From the NCBI GenBank assembly GCA_032164245.1, contig JAVMKO010000002.1, positions 59,739,840 to 59,803,839 of the forward strand: a stretch of DNA of 64,000 nucleotides, written 5' to 3'. Of this stretch, positions 35,738 through 46,884 are shown piece by piece. The DNA comes from Sternotherus odoratus (Eukaryota; Chordata; Testudines; Kinosternidae). The notes under the pieces were generated by a model, which made no database searches, was not told where the DNA came from, and saw only the letters and a program-made list of their open reading frames with translations. The translations under genes and the position numbers were made by a program. Within the stretch, counting starts at the first letter, position 1. Each line of letters begins with the position of its first letter.

Positions 35738-35895
35738 GCGTCCTCACACTCCAAGTGACCTGTTGGCTCAATTCCACTACCCACGGGATCCTTTCACTAT
35801 AAAGATTGCAAGAGCAGGAGAGATTTTTGAGCAAACACTTCAGCTGATACAGGAGCATGTTAAACAGGGTCTGAATGTTGATTTTGATGGAATAG
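35738..35895 (+). pseudogene. PXDNL: PXDNL exon: pre-peroxidase region
   Basis: Between TTTCCACAG and GTGAGT it reads [20 protein letters not shown], then [18 protein letters not shown]. The SPNDLLALFRYPRDP-like block and the [15 protein letters not shown] helix are characteristic of peroxidasins. It ends with 1 nt, exactly the phase needed to join the peroxidase exon now found inverted at 50115-50761. The intron between them, as laid out today, is about 14 kb and filled with transposons. Confidence 0.88.
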
Positions 35896-36927
35896 GTGAG
35901 TATCAGTAAAAACTAGTATCTTTTCAGATTCCAATGTATTGCTGTAACTGAGGATCTCAAAGCATTATACACAGTGTATTGCACCCAGGGTTTATACATA
36001 GTGTTCTGCACATCGGGTTGGAAAATAACCGTTCTATTCTAGTACCACTGCAGAACTTAGGACAAGAAATGGAAAAGCATTGATCTAGTTGAAACTATTG
36101 GGTGATTTTGGATATAACCAATTACCAGAGCTGGAAATTGACTATAACACTGGACTTAGCACTTCTACATTTTTGAAAAGTGCTTTAGTTACCACAAGTA
36201 ATCAGGACCTTTCTTTTGTGGAAGATGCCACCTATACAGGCACAGTTCCCCCTACATCATGGGGCTTTGGTTCAGAAGTGACTTAAAGGTAAAGGTGACA
36301 TTTACTGAGTTTCTTATTAATGCCCCATAATGCACCGGAGCATTGCAGTAGAAGAAGAACCATCTTTCAGATGAGAAATTATAAGGATAAGGAAACATTG
36401 GTACCTAACTTCTGCATTAATGTATTTACAGTGGTTGAAGCAAATGTCTTTGTATTCTTTATATTCACTTGTCTATATTTCTTTGTCTGCAATTACATTT
36501 TTAATGCTCTTTTTGATACTGTCATGCTGGTCTAGTGTGAGTTGCTCTTCGTTTTTCTTCAGAATTCCATCTTTCACTCTAATGGCAATTGCATTCTACT
36601 GACTATATTATTCATTCACATTTATTTATTTCATACTAGCATAAGTGCCCGGCGCTGCTCGGGTCAGTCGGAGGTGGGGAGGTGGCAGACAGCTGACACC
36701 CCCTGACCAACCCCAACACCCACCCCTCACCCCTCACCCACCCGATACCTTCCCACCCCCCCAAGCAAACCCAACACCCCCACCTCACCCCCCGACCAAA
36801 CCCGACACCCCCACCTCACTTACCGTCCCACCAAACCCAACTCGAATCCATCGCAGGCGGGGAGGGGGCCCAGAGCTGAGGGATTCCGGGGACCTTCGCA
36901 GGTGGGGGGCGGCACAGAGCTGATGGA

Positions 36928-37772
36928 TTCTGGGGTTCCGTTTGGAGGGGGGAGGGGCAGAGAACTGAGGGATCTCCGGGGTTCCATTGGAGGAGGGAGG
37001 GGCAGTGAGCTGAGTGATCTCCGGGGTTCCGTTGGAGGAGGGAGGGGCAGTGAGCTGAGTGATCTCCGGGGTTTCGCTGGAGGAGGGAGGGGCAGTGAGC
37101 TGAGTGATCTCTGGGGTTCCGTTGGAGGAGGGAGGGGCAGTGAGCTGAGTGATCTCCGGGGTTCCGTTGGGAGGGGGGAGGGGCAGTGAGCTGAGTGATC
37201 TCCGGGGTTCCGTTGGGAGGGGGAGGGGCAGTGAGCTGAGTGATCTCCGGGGTTCCGTTGGAGGAGGGAGGGGCAGTGAGCTGAGTGATCTCCGGGGTTT
37301 CGCTGGAGGAGGGAGGGGCAGTGAGCTGAGTGATCTCTGGGGTTCCGTTGGAGGAGGGAGGGGTGAGCTGAGTGATCTCCGGGGTTCCGTTGGGAGGGGG
37401 GAGGGGCAGTGAGCTGAGTGATCTCTGGGGTTCCGTTGGAGGAGGGAGGGGCAGTGAGCTGAGTGATCTCCGGGGTTCCGTTGGAGGAGGGAGGGGCAGT
37501 GAGCTGAGTGATCTCCGGGGTTCCGTTGGAGGAGGGAGGGGCAGTGAGCTGAGTGATCTCCGGGGTTCCGTTGGAGGAGGGAGGGGCAGTGAGCTGAGTG
37601 ATCTCCGGGGTTCCGTTGGAGGAGGGAGGGGCAGTGAGCTGAGTGATCTCCGGGGTTCCGTTGGAGGAGGGAGGGGCAGTGAGCTGAGTGATCTCCGGGG
37701 TTCCGTTGGAGGAGGGAGGGGCAGTGAGCTGAGTGATCTCCGGGGTTCCGTTGGAGGAGGGAGGGGCAGCAT
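36928..37772 (+). repeat. 45-bp tandem repeat, about 18-19 units
   Basis: The unit begins ggggttccgttggaggaggg, continues aggggcagtgagctgagtga and ends tctcc. Most copies are identical; a few have 1-4 base indels. As 45 is a multiple of three and the unit lacks stops in several frames, long open frames appear on both strands; these are not genes. Confidence 0.93.
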
Positions 37773-37844
37773 CTAGACCCCAAGACCCCTCACTGTACCA
37801 AATTTCAAGTCTCTGGCTCAAACGGTGCGGGAGGACTTCACAGT

Positions 37845-37875
37845 CATACGTACATACATACATACATACATACAC
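37845..37875 (+). repeat. (CATA)n microsatellite at Helitron C 5' end
   Basis: About seven CATA units just inside the 5' terminus. Confidence 0.85.
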
Positions 37876-38059
37876 CACTTGACTTTTATATATATAGATT
37901 ATCAAACCTGTCTGTTCTTGTAAATGAAGAAGTACGACCAGTACGGGGTTACTATACATTATATATATTTCAAAAAATATACAAAACCTTCTATTATTTC
38001 CTAGGGCTCTTCCATTTTAATATTTCAGTTTTTATTGCAATATCAAAACTCAGCAATAT

Positions 38060-39190
38060 AAATTATGACTATGGCTGCAAGTTTGACCCAGAGGTCGCAG
38101 AAGTCACAGATTCCATGATTTTCCGTGACTTTCATGAAATTCCGCAGCTGCAGCAGCCAGTGTGGCTGACACCAGGGCTTCCCGAACAATTGGCCCAAGG
38201 GCAAACTGCTCAGGCAGTCCCAGGGCCAGTCACACTGGTTGCTGCTGAAGCCATCCCCTGCCAGCCACTCGGGAGGCCCCATGGCGAGCTGCAGCGACTG
38301 CTGCCGGAATGGTCCTGGGGGCAGCCGCACCAGCCACAGCTTAGCTGTGGGATGGCTGAAGCAGCAGCCTGGGGCGGCCCTGGAACATCTGAAGTAGCAC
38401 CCGGAGTAGGGTTGCCAACTTTCTAATCACACAAAACAGAAACATCCTAGCTCCACGCCCCCTTCTCACCATATTCCGCCTCGCTTGGTGGCTCACTCAC
38501 CCCCACCTTCACTGGACAGGGGCAGGGAGTTGGGTGTGAGAGGGGGTAAGGGCTGTAACCAGGAGTATGGGCTCTGGGGTGAGGCTGGGATGAGAGCAGG
38601 GGGCTCCAGGCTGGGGGCAGGAGTGTGGAACTGAGGAATTTGGAGTGAGGGAGGAGGCTGCAGGTTGAGTCACGAGGTTGGGTACAAGGCTGGGGATGAG
38701 GGGTTCAGGGCATGGGTTGGGGCTGGGGAAGGGGGTTGGTATGCGGAGGGGGTGTGGGCTTTGGCTGGGGATGTAGGCTCTGTGGTGTGGAGAGGGATGA
38801 GGGGTTTGGTATATATTAGGGGGCTCCAGGTTTGGGGGCTTCAGGGCTAGAGAAGGGCCTGCCTTAGCTCTGCAGCACTGCGACCAGACTTTTAACAGCC
38901 CAGTTGGCAGTGCTGACTGGAGCCTCCAGGGTCCCTTTTCAACTGAGCGTTCTGATTGAAAACTGTACACGTGGCAACCCTTTCCCGGAGCAGCAGCCCC
39001 AGGCTACCCACACCAACTACTGCTCGGCAGCCCCAGGCAGCTGGCCCTGAGGCCCTCACAGAGCAGTGGCCGGTGGGGCTGCCCCGCTCCCCCCACCGAA
39101 TGCAGCAGGGCCAGGGCAGCTAAAATTTACTCAGGGGTGTTTATAGTGAAAGTCATTACTTGTCATGACTTACTAAAAATACCCATGACT
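38060..39190. mobile_element. Composite DNA-transposon sequence
   Basis: The left part has 'gaagtcacagattccatgat' and 'ttccgtgactttcatgaaat'; the right part has 'gtgaaagtcattacttgtca' and 'taaaaatacccatgactaac'. These are roughly inverted in content, so they look like ends of an old MITE. It is split by the element at 38408-38983. No gene. Confidence 0.45.
38408..38983. mobile_element. hAT-like MITE nested in a repeat, 8-bp target duplication
   Basis: Left end AGGGTTGCCAAC and right end GTGGCAACCCTTT are inverted copies. Flanks CCCGGAGT (38400-38407) and CCCGGAGC (38984-38991) are an 8-bp duplication with one mismatch, typical of hAT. The interior is G-rich; its open frames are compositional. 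Confidence 0.68.
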
Positions 39191-41755
39191 AACTTAGCCT
39201 TAATAATGACATAATAGCACAGAATAACCAAAAATGTTGTATCCTTCACAAAGAGGAAGAGGCTGAATCTTACAAACACCAGATTCTGTCTTTGAGCTTG
39301 TAAACTTAGATGTGTCCAAAACTGGTGGTGTCCAAAACGCACTCGCTGCTTGTTAAAAACTAAATATTATAATGTACCCAAAGTTGTTCATGGAGATACT
39401 ATGTTTTTATTGCTTGCATACAGTACTGATAATAGAACTGTCTATTTTCTGCATAATCCATGCCTGGAGGAAAATCCTATCGTCAAAGAACCCTTGCTGA
39501 GCCTAAATCCTAAGCATGAGCCTAAATCCTAAACATTTATGACAGATTCCTCTTAGTACACTTTAGACATATTTGTCTACATTTTATTTTCAATATTTTA
39601 TATGCATATTGAAACCTGATGATATACATAATGTAAATTTCTAAATACATAAATATTCACAGTAACATAAATCTCCAAGAGCTGGCTTCTGCTATAATGA
39701 CCAGAATTTAGGAAGTTTGAGGTATCACAATATCCTCAGATTTTTGCCCATGCCTCCAACTTTCTTGCCCTCAGGAAGTTATAGAAAACAAGTTCCTCTA
39801 CTAGTCTCCCAGCATTTGAAAGAGATGCCACCCAGGAGCTATGTTAAAAATTTAGGGCTGAAATTTGAAGCTGTTGCTTAGAAGCATTACTTCAATTTAG
39901 AAGGGCAAATCCTTCGCATCTCTTTTCAGCTTTATATACAGCCTTAAATTATCTTCACTGAAAGGGATAAAACCCACGCTTAGGAGAAAATGGAAATGAG
40001 AATTGCAGAGTAACCTAGAAGATGATCAATGGAGTCAATGAATAAGAATTCAGACTCTTGTTAAAGTATACAGATTTTATTTTGAATTTCATTTTACAAA
40101 TGGCTCTTTGGAGTATAATGGTGACAGATGGACTAACTTAAATATTTTCCTCCATGATTGGGTTTTGCTTAGTAACTAGGTGAGGGGTTAGGGAGAGATG
40201 GACTTTACTGTACAAACTGCAAGCAGAAATAAGGTAGCAATGTAACTCCTGTGCTGCTGTTCTAATCCTTTGGCTGCAGTACTTGTTGTGACCCTACTGT
40301 ACCAGCTGGGGTTTAGAAGTTTGTGGCAACTGGATCCACATATTTTTTGACCATGTGGTCACCCCCTTAGCCCATTGTGATATATGTGGTAAAGAGATCA
40401 TTTTCACTTTGCATGGGGAATCATAGACTCAGAACTGGAAGGGACCTCAAGAGGTCATCTAGTCCAGTCCCTTCCTCTCACAGCAGGACTAAGTATTATC
40501 TAGATGATTTCTGCCACGTGTCTGTCCAACCTGATCTTAAAAATCTCCCGTGATGGAGATTCCACCATCTCCCTAGGCAATTTATGCTAGTGCTTAATCA
40601 CTCTGACAGGAAGTTTTTCCTAATGTCCAGCCTAAACCTCCCTTGCTGCAAGTTAAGCCCATTGCTTCTTGTCCTATCCTCAGAGGTTAAAATTGTTTTA
40701 TCCCTCCTCCTTGTAATAACCTTTTATGTACTTGAAAACTGTTATGTCCCCTCTGTCTTGTCATCTCCAGACTTTTTTCAGTATTCCATCATATTCAGTT
40801 TTTTCAATATTCCATCATAGGTCATGTTTTTTAGACCTTTAATCATTTGTGTTACTCTTCTCTGGACTTTCTCCATTTTTTCCACATCTTTCCTGAAATG
40901 TGGCACCCAGAACTGGACATAATACTACAGTTGAGGCCTAATCAGCGCCGAATAGAACAGAAGAATTACTACTTGTGTCTTGCTTACAATACTCCTGCTA
41001 ATACATCCCAGAATGATGTTTGGTTTTTGCAAAAGTGCTATACTGTTGACTCATATTTAGCTTGTGATCGACTATGAACCCCAGATCCCTTTCCACGGTA
41101 CTTCTTCCTAGGCAGTCATTTCCCATTTTGTATGTGAGCAACTGACTGATCCTTCCTAAGTGGAGTACTCATTTGTCCTCATTGAATTTCATCCTATACT
41201 TCAGACCACTACTCCGGTTTGTCCAGAGTATTTTGAATTTTAATCCTATCCTCCAAACTACTTGCAGCCCCTCCCAGCTTGGTATCATCTGCAAACTTTA
41301 ATAGTGTATGCTCTATGCCATTATCTAAATCATTGATGAATATATTGAACAGAACTGGATCCCAAACTGATCCCTGTGGGACCCCACTTGTTATGCCCTT
41401 TCAGCATGACTGTGAACCACTGATAACACTCTCTGCAAATGATTTTCTAACCAGTTATGCACCCACCTACATCTAGGTTGTATTTTCCTAGTTTGTTTAT
41501 GAGAAGGTCATTCAAGATAATATGAAAAGCTTCACTAAAGATATACACATCTACCGCTTCCCTCCCCCTTCCACAAGGCCTGTTATCCTGTCAGAGAAAG
41601 CTATCAGGTTGGTTTGACAATATATGTTCTTGACAAATCCATGCTTATCACCTCATTATCTTCTAGGTGTTACTTATCAACTCATTATCTTCTAGGTGTT
41701 TGCAAATTGATTTCTTACTTATTTGCTCCATTATCTTTTCTGGTATTGAAGTTAA

Positions 41756-42061
41756 GGGCTGGTCTCCACTGGGGGGGGGGGGAGGGGGAGGATTGACTGC
41801 AGATACGCAACTTCAGCTACGTGAATCACGTAGCTGAAGTTTGCGTATCTGCAGCCGACTTACCGCTCATCCTCATGGCGGCGGCGGTCGGCGGCGCACT
41901 CCCCCGTCGACTCCAGCTTGTGCCTCTCGGCAAGCTGGAGTTCCGCAGTTGACGGGGGCACCATGCGCGATCGATTTCTCGCGTCTTCTTAAGACGCGAG
42001 AAATCAATCGCCAGACGATCGATTGCTACCCGCCGATTCGGCGGGTAGTGAAGACATACCC
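41756..42061. mobile_element. Harbinger-type MITE with four hairpins, TAA target duplication
   Basis: Flanked by TAA (41753-41755 and 42062-42064); ends GGGCTGGTCTCCACT and the complement of GGGTATGTCTTCACTACCC. The interior has four strong hairpins: a long palindrome at about 41800-41856 (gcagatacgcaacttcagct arm), one around 41905-41955 (gactccagctt arm), one around 41966-42011 (cgatttctcgcgtctt arm), and one around 42027-42049 (ctacccgccga arm). No coding sequence. Confidence 0.75.
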
Positions 42062-42270
42062 TAAGTTGACTGGTCTATAATTCCCTGGGTTGTCCTTATT
42101 TCCCATTTTCCAGATGGGCACTACGTTTTCCCTTTTCCAGTCTTCTGGAATGTCTGTCATCTTCCATGACTTTTCAAAGATAATTGCTCATGGCTCAGAT
42201 ATCTCCTCAGTCAGGTCCTTGAGTATTCTAGGATACATTTAATCAGGCCCTGGTGATTTGAAAACATCTA

Positions 42271-42544
42271 CAGTAGAGACTGTTATCCAGGATGATAGGA
42301 AAAAAATAATCCTGGTTAATAAAATTCCAGATAATCACCATCCATAGGAAATATGGGGGGGGGGGCGGGGTTGGTTCACTGGCTGCCCTGCACCCTGGTG
42401 GGGTTTTTTTTTTGTGTGCTTGGGGCAGCAACAAAGCCAGAGCCGGCCCTGTGAGCTACGCGTAGATATATATATATATATATTTGACATCCTGGTTAAT
42501 CCACATCCTGGTTAACCCAATCTTGGATAATCAAGATTCTACTA
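42271..42544. mobile_element. Tigger-type MITE with TA target duplication
   Basis: Left end CAGTAGAGACTGTTATCCAG and the right end (complement of TAGTAGAATCTTGATTATCC) are inverted. TA flanks sit at 42269-42270 and 42545-42546, and the CR1 reads on without them. An (AT)n tract lies at about 42465-42482. Confidence 0.72.
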
Positions 42545-42668
42545 TAACTTGTTTAAGTAATTTTTGACTTGTTCTTTCCCTATTTTAGACTCTGATACTA
42601 TCTACTGGCATTCACTATGTTAGACGTCCAATCACCACCAACCTTCTTGGTGAAAATCTAAACAAAGT

Positions 42669-43427
42669 TGTAAGAGAAGACCTTCCCCCACTTTAAACTC
42701 TAGGGTAAAAATGTGGGGGTCTCTCATGTGACCCCTTAAATTTAAGCTACTTTCCCAGCCTAAATTAAATCTTTTCCACCCAAAACCCAAACTCCTCCAG
42801 TTGGGGATTGGGACCAGCTGCTACCACCAATGTACTTATTCCAAACCCATGGACTGGGGCACATTGGAACCCCCTGAAAGTAATAGCCCCTCCCCCTACC
42901 TGGGAGAGATTGAAGCACACAGACTCCACTCCACCCCCTCCTTCTGGTTACCGAGGAGAGAGATTCAAGCACACAGGCTCTCATTAACCATGAGCTGCCT
43001 GATCGAAAGCTAGGATCCCTTTATTAGAATTATCAGACACTTCTTATAACAAAAAAAGTTTTATTAAAGAAAAGAGAAAAGCTTAAAATTTATACAGACT
43101 TCACAGGTACTTAATTTTCTAGCCCTGACCCCTCTCTTGAGATTTCTCCCTCTGATAAGATCAGAGGCATCACAGATCAGTTACAAAGCATATACAATTA
43201 CAATCCTACTTATGGTTAGTCTAAATTAGAAACTTGTGAAAGGAAAGGTAGGAAAATCCATATCCCCAAAGCCTGGGAAGATGGAGGCAGACCGAAAGCC
43301 CCGGTAGAAGTGAGACTAAGTTCCTTGTTTGTCTCTAGGTGTTTAGCTCTGACGTCACCCCCCTCTCCTGTTCAGTTAACCCCTTACAGGTAAAACAGTA
43401 ATTCTAAGACACTTCATCTTTATGACA
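42669..43427 (-). mobile_element. Solo LTR (ERV-like), antisense, inside CR1
   Basis: On the minus strand it starts TGTCATAAAGATGAAGTGTC and ends TTCTCTTACA (759 bp), with TATAAATTTTAAGC followed by an AATAAAAC polyadenylation-type signal. It shares the TGTCATAA start and TTACA end with the LTRs at 24159 and 60660. The short form at 55293 is its closest relative here. No internal genes. Confidence 0.75.
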
Positions 43428-44929
43428 AGTCATTAAGAATCTCTGCCATTTCAACATTTCCTGTTAATGTCTTTCCCCCCTCATTGACTAATGAGCCTAC
43501 CCTGTCCTTGGTCTTCCTCTTGCTTCTAATGTATGTGCAGAATATTTTCTTGTTGCCCTTTATGTCCTTTACTAGTTTAATCTCGTTTTGTGCCTTGGCC
43601 TTTCTAATTTTGGCCCTACATACTTGTAGTGTTTGTTTATATTCATTCTTTCTAATTTGACCTAGTTTCCACTTTTTGTAGGACCCTCTTTTGAGTTTAG
43701 ATCATTGAAGTTCTCCTGGGATGGTGCAGTCCCCTCACTCAATCACTCTATAGTGGCTTTCCTTCACTATGCAGTGAAACTACCAAAAGAGAAGCCTTAG
43801 GTGATTTTCACCCATACAGAACTGAGTAGAAAAATACTCGCCTGAAGAACTGAAGAACACTTTCTCTTTAGACGAGAGTGCTGAAGAACACTTTGATGTC
43901 ATTGTAACAAATCAAGGTATTTTGTGAATAATGTAAAAGGTGATAAAAGTGCATCTGGGTGGCAGAATACAAGAGGGAGCTGGCATGTGTTTAATGAGGC
44001 AATTGTTCTCTATGCTAAGGGCTTGTTCTAGTCCAAGAAATGCAGAAACATGATAGCTGCTGCTAGCATTTGACTAATGGAATCCTTTTAGCAAACTTGT
44101 AATCTCTTTCTCTCTGTAAACAACCACGCTTCTTGTTTCCTGTATTTGATTTGTTCACCTAAAACACACTTTCTGCTCTCTCCACTTGGTTTATTTTTCC
44201 CCCATGGCATTGAACACCTTTGTGCCTGGAATTCTTTATGAAGAATGAGTGCAGGATGGGTTCTGTACAACATTCCTTTTCGGCTCTTACATGGCTAAGA
44301 TGGAATGGTATTGCTTTTTCACATAGTCATAGAGGGCTAACTGCCCTCTTTCCTGGTTTCTCTGAGAGCATGTAGTTCAGGTCTTCGGTATCTTGCCCTT
44401 ATCCATCTTGGCGTGCAATTCTGCCACTTTTAGACTGGAATCTGGGTATAACAGGTTGCCTGTGCCAACCATGATTACTGAATAGGCCCCAGTAGATATC
44501 TGCATTTCTCCCCTTTTGGAGCCTGTAACCAGTGATTTAGAGAATAACAGCTTTCTTATGGTTATTAGAAAATGCAACAACACATGAGAGAGTGATTTCA
44601 AAGACACAAACAGTCTACCCGCATATTTCGTTTCATGCAATCCTTCACTATGAACTAATTTAGATGGACTCCCCATTTGAGTTGTAGAAAAAAAAGCCCA
44701 AACCAATTAAATCCTTTTGGAAATCCAGGCACTGTTGAGACTGAGCCAAGTGTCAGTTTGTCTCTCAGACAATGTGTCCACTAGTCTATTGTCTACTCTC
44801 CTCTGACATTCCAACACACCATCTTAGAAATCTATTCCATAAACCCCATTTTGGGGTACAGATTAACATTCACCACTAAGCACTCCCACATTCACCTCTC
44901 ATATAATATTTTGTGAGTTTTCAGAATGT

Positions 44930-45575
44930 CTGTGACACAATTAGCAAGAAAGAGATTGGTGGTGGATATATAAACATGTCATTTCTGGAACATTGGTTCA
45001 AATGCACCTCAAGTTCATAGAGACCGAACAACCCTATAAAAAAGGATAAATGGACACAAATCAGATATCAGGAATGGCAATATACAAAAACCTGTAGGAG
45101 AACACTTCGATCTGCCTGGACACACAATTACAGATTTAAAAGTCACCATACTGCAGCAAAAAACCTTCAAGACCAGACTGCAAAGAGAAACTGCAGAGCT
45201 GCAGTTCATTTGCAAGTTTGATACAATCTATCTAGGATTGAACAAGGATCTTGAATTGCTTGCTAATTACAAAAACAGCTTCTCCTCTCTCCGAGTTCAC
45301 ACCTCCAATTCAGCTGCTAGAAGAATACCCCACCCTCCCTGATTTGAGTTAACAAGCTGGTTCAGCCTGATTGAACTAATCTTGTTACCTCCTACCTGGT
45401 TCTTGCCTACTTATCTATACCTGTCCCTGGACACTTCCACTGCTTGCATCCAACGAAGTGAGTATTAGCCCACGAAAGCTTATGCTTCAAAACTTTATAG
45501 TTAGTCTTTAAGGTGCCACAGGACTCTTTGTTACCTCTGCTATTCCAGACTAACACGGCTACCTCTCTGATCACT
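44930..45575 (+). mobile_element. Retroposon with SINE-type tail
   Basis: The 3' part runs 'catccaacgaagtgagtatt', 'cccacgaaagcttatgcttc', 'ctttaaggtgccacaggact', then 'ttccagactaacacggctac'. This tail family also appears at 14937, 18517 and 27631. The 5' part (about 44990-45250) is retroelement-like but I cannot assign it to a clade. Confidence 0.6.
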
Positions 45576-46884
45576 GACCTAGTACTTTCAGTCCAGTTCT
45601 TGTTGGACATAAAGCCACATGTAACAAACCACAGTTACAACTGGCACTCGGTGGCTCTCTTGTTTGCAGCCTCCGAGAATGGCTTAATGTGCATGATGGT
45701 ATTGGCTGGCTAGAGTGTCATTCTTAGATTCTACTTTGGAACCCAGTCAATCTAACAGCCCAGATGTGGATGGTCAGGTCAGACATATCAGTGAGGTGGT
45801 GAGAAGAAGTTTACTAGGTTTATTACATGGTTCTTTCATTTTAGGTACCTTGTAAGTCTGTGCTTTTTATATCCCTTTGAAATTGTTATATTTGTATGGT
45901 GACACCCACTCACAAGCTTCCAGCTCCCCTGAAGTAGCCTGACGTGGGCAGAAACTCATACTTCTCTCCTTTCTGCCCGGGGTACTTCCAGGCTTCAGTT
46001 TCCTGTCTTCACTGTGGTATTCACAGCAGAGGCAAGCTGCCCAGGCATTCCTGCTTGCTTTCTCTTCAGAGACAGATATGAGGAATTTTCAACAGTTATA
46101 AGTTACCACACAGTTCTTCCTATGCAAGCCTATTTTATTCTTCTGATAAAGCACTACTGAGAATACATATAAAAATAGAAGAACCTATATACATACTAAT
46201 AAGCATATAGGATATCACACCAACCAAAGGAGTCTTTCCAAACGTCACCCACGAGGTTTCTTTTGTGGTGATAAATTCATTACAGCTTCAGATCTGAACA
46301 AGCACCTTAAAACATGTTTAGTCCACACTTTATACAGTTATGGGATCTTTGAGCTGGAGTTTTCAGAACCAGATAATTCGTAGGACAATGGGTTTTCTTC
46401 TTCAGGCATAGCTGCAAAAGGATGGATTTGAAGTGGGTTATTTTCATTCCCCTTACTCCCAGTTACTTCCTAGTATATCCTCCTCACAGATATTGTTCCA
46501 GGAAGCCCTTTGAAGTTCCTAATATCTTCCAAGAATTACATTATTCAGTTTCCTACAGAAGTTGCATACATACAATGACACGTACACAATTGCATTTGTA
46601 ATGCAATGGGCCCCAAAGGTGTTAAACCTAATTCAGTAAAGTTTTACTTAATTTAATCAAAGTTAATTCAGGAAAATGTCAGTTTTTCACACTAGCAAAT
46701 CTGAGTAGCCAATTTTGCATCAGATTGGGCAAGAGAGTGTGTGCATTGGTGGGTGGGATGGTTGGCCATTTCCATTTCTACTAAATACTTTGCCTGTTGT
46801 GGACCATGCTGAGTAACAGACACTATGGGTGTATCTGGGCAATAAAACCAGCTCATTGTGTGCCATAAACAACAGACTACCAGA

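Larger units (their letters stand above)
36636..37898 (-). mobile_element. Helitron C carrying a 45-bp minisatellite
   Basis: On the minus strand it starts TCTATATATATAAAAGTC at 37898 (preceded by A) and ends CTAG at 36639-36636 (followed by T), the expected A^T insertion. A hairpin (GCCCGGCGCTGCTCGGGT) lies 7 bases from CTAG, as in Helitrons A and B. The interior shares 'gttggagg..gggagg' units and a CA-rich tract (about 36700-36840) with Helitron B. No replication gene. Confidence 0.78.
40425..43720 (-). mobile_element. CR1 LINE fragment, antisense, with three nested insertions
   Basis: Plus-strand phrases 'aactggaagggacctcaaga', 'cagaactggacataatacta', 'ttgactcatatttagcttgt', 'gggaccccacttgttatgcc' and 'tataattccctgggttgtcc' follow the reverse complement of CR1 from the 3' end into the reverse-transcriptase region. 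The copy is interrupted at 41756-42061, 42271-42544 and 42669-43427, and resumes cleanly each time. It is too decayed to code. Confidence 0.83.

Noticed and set aside
36785..37959. Long open frames on both strands (up to about 380 codons, P/S-rich or G-rich).
   Set aside because: They are read through the 45-bp minisatellite in Helitron C; unit length divisible by three keeps several frames open. No domain, no conserved start.
38509..38970. 153-codon proline/serine-rich open frame on the minus strand.
   Set aside because: Interior of a hAT-like MITE; composition artefact.
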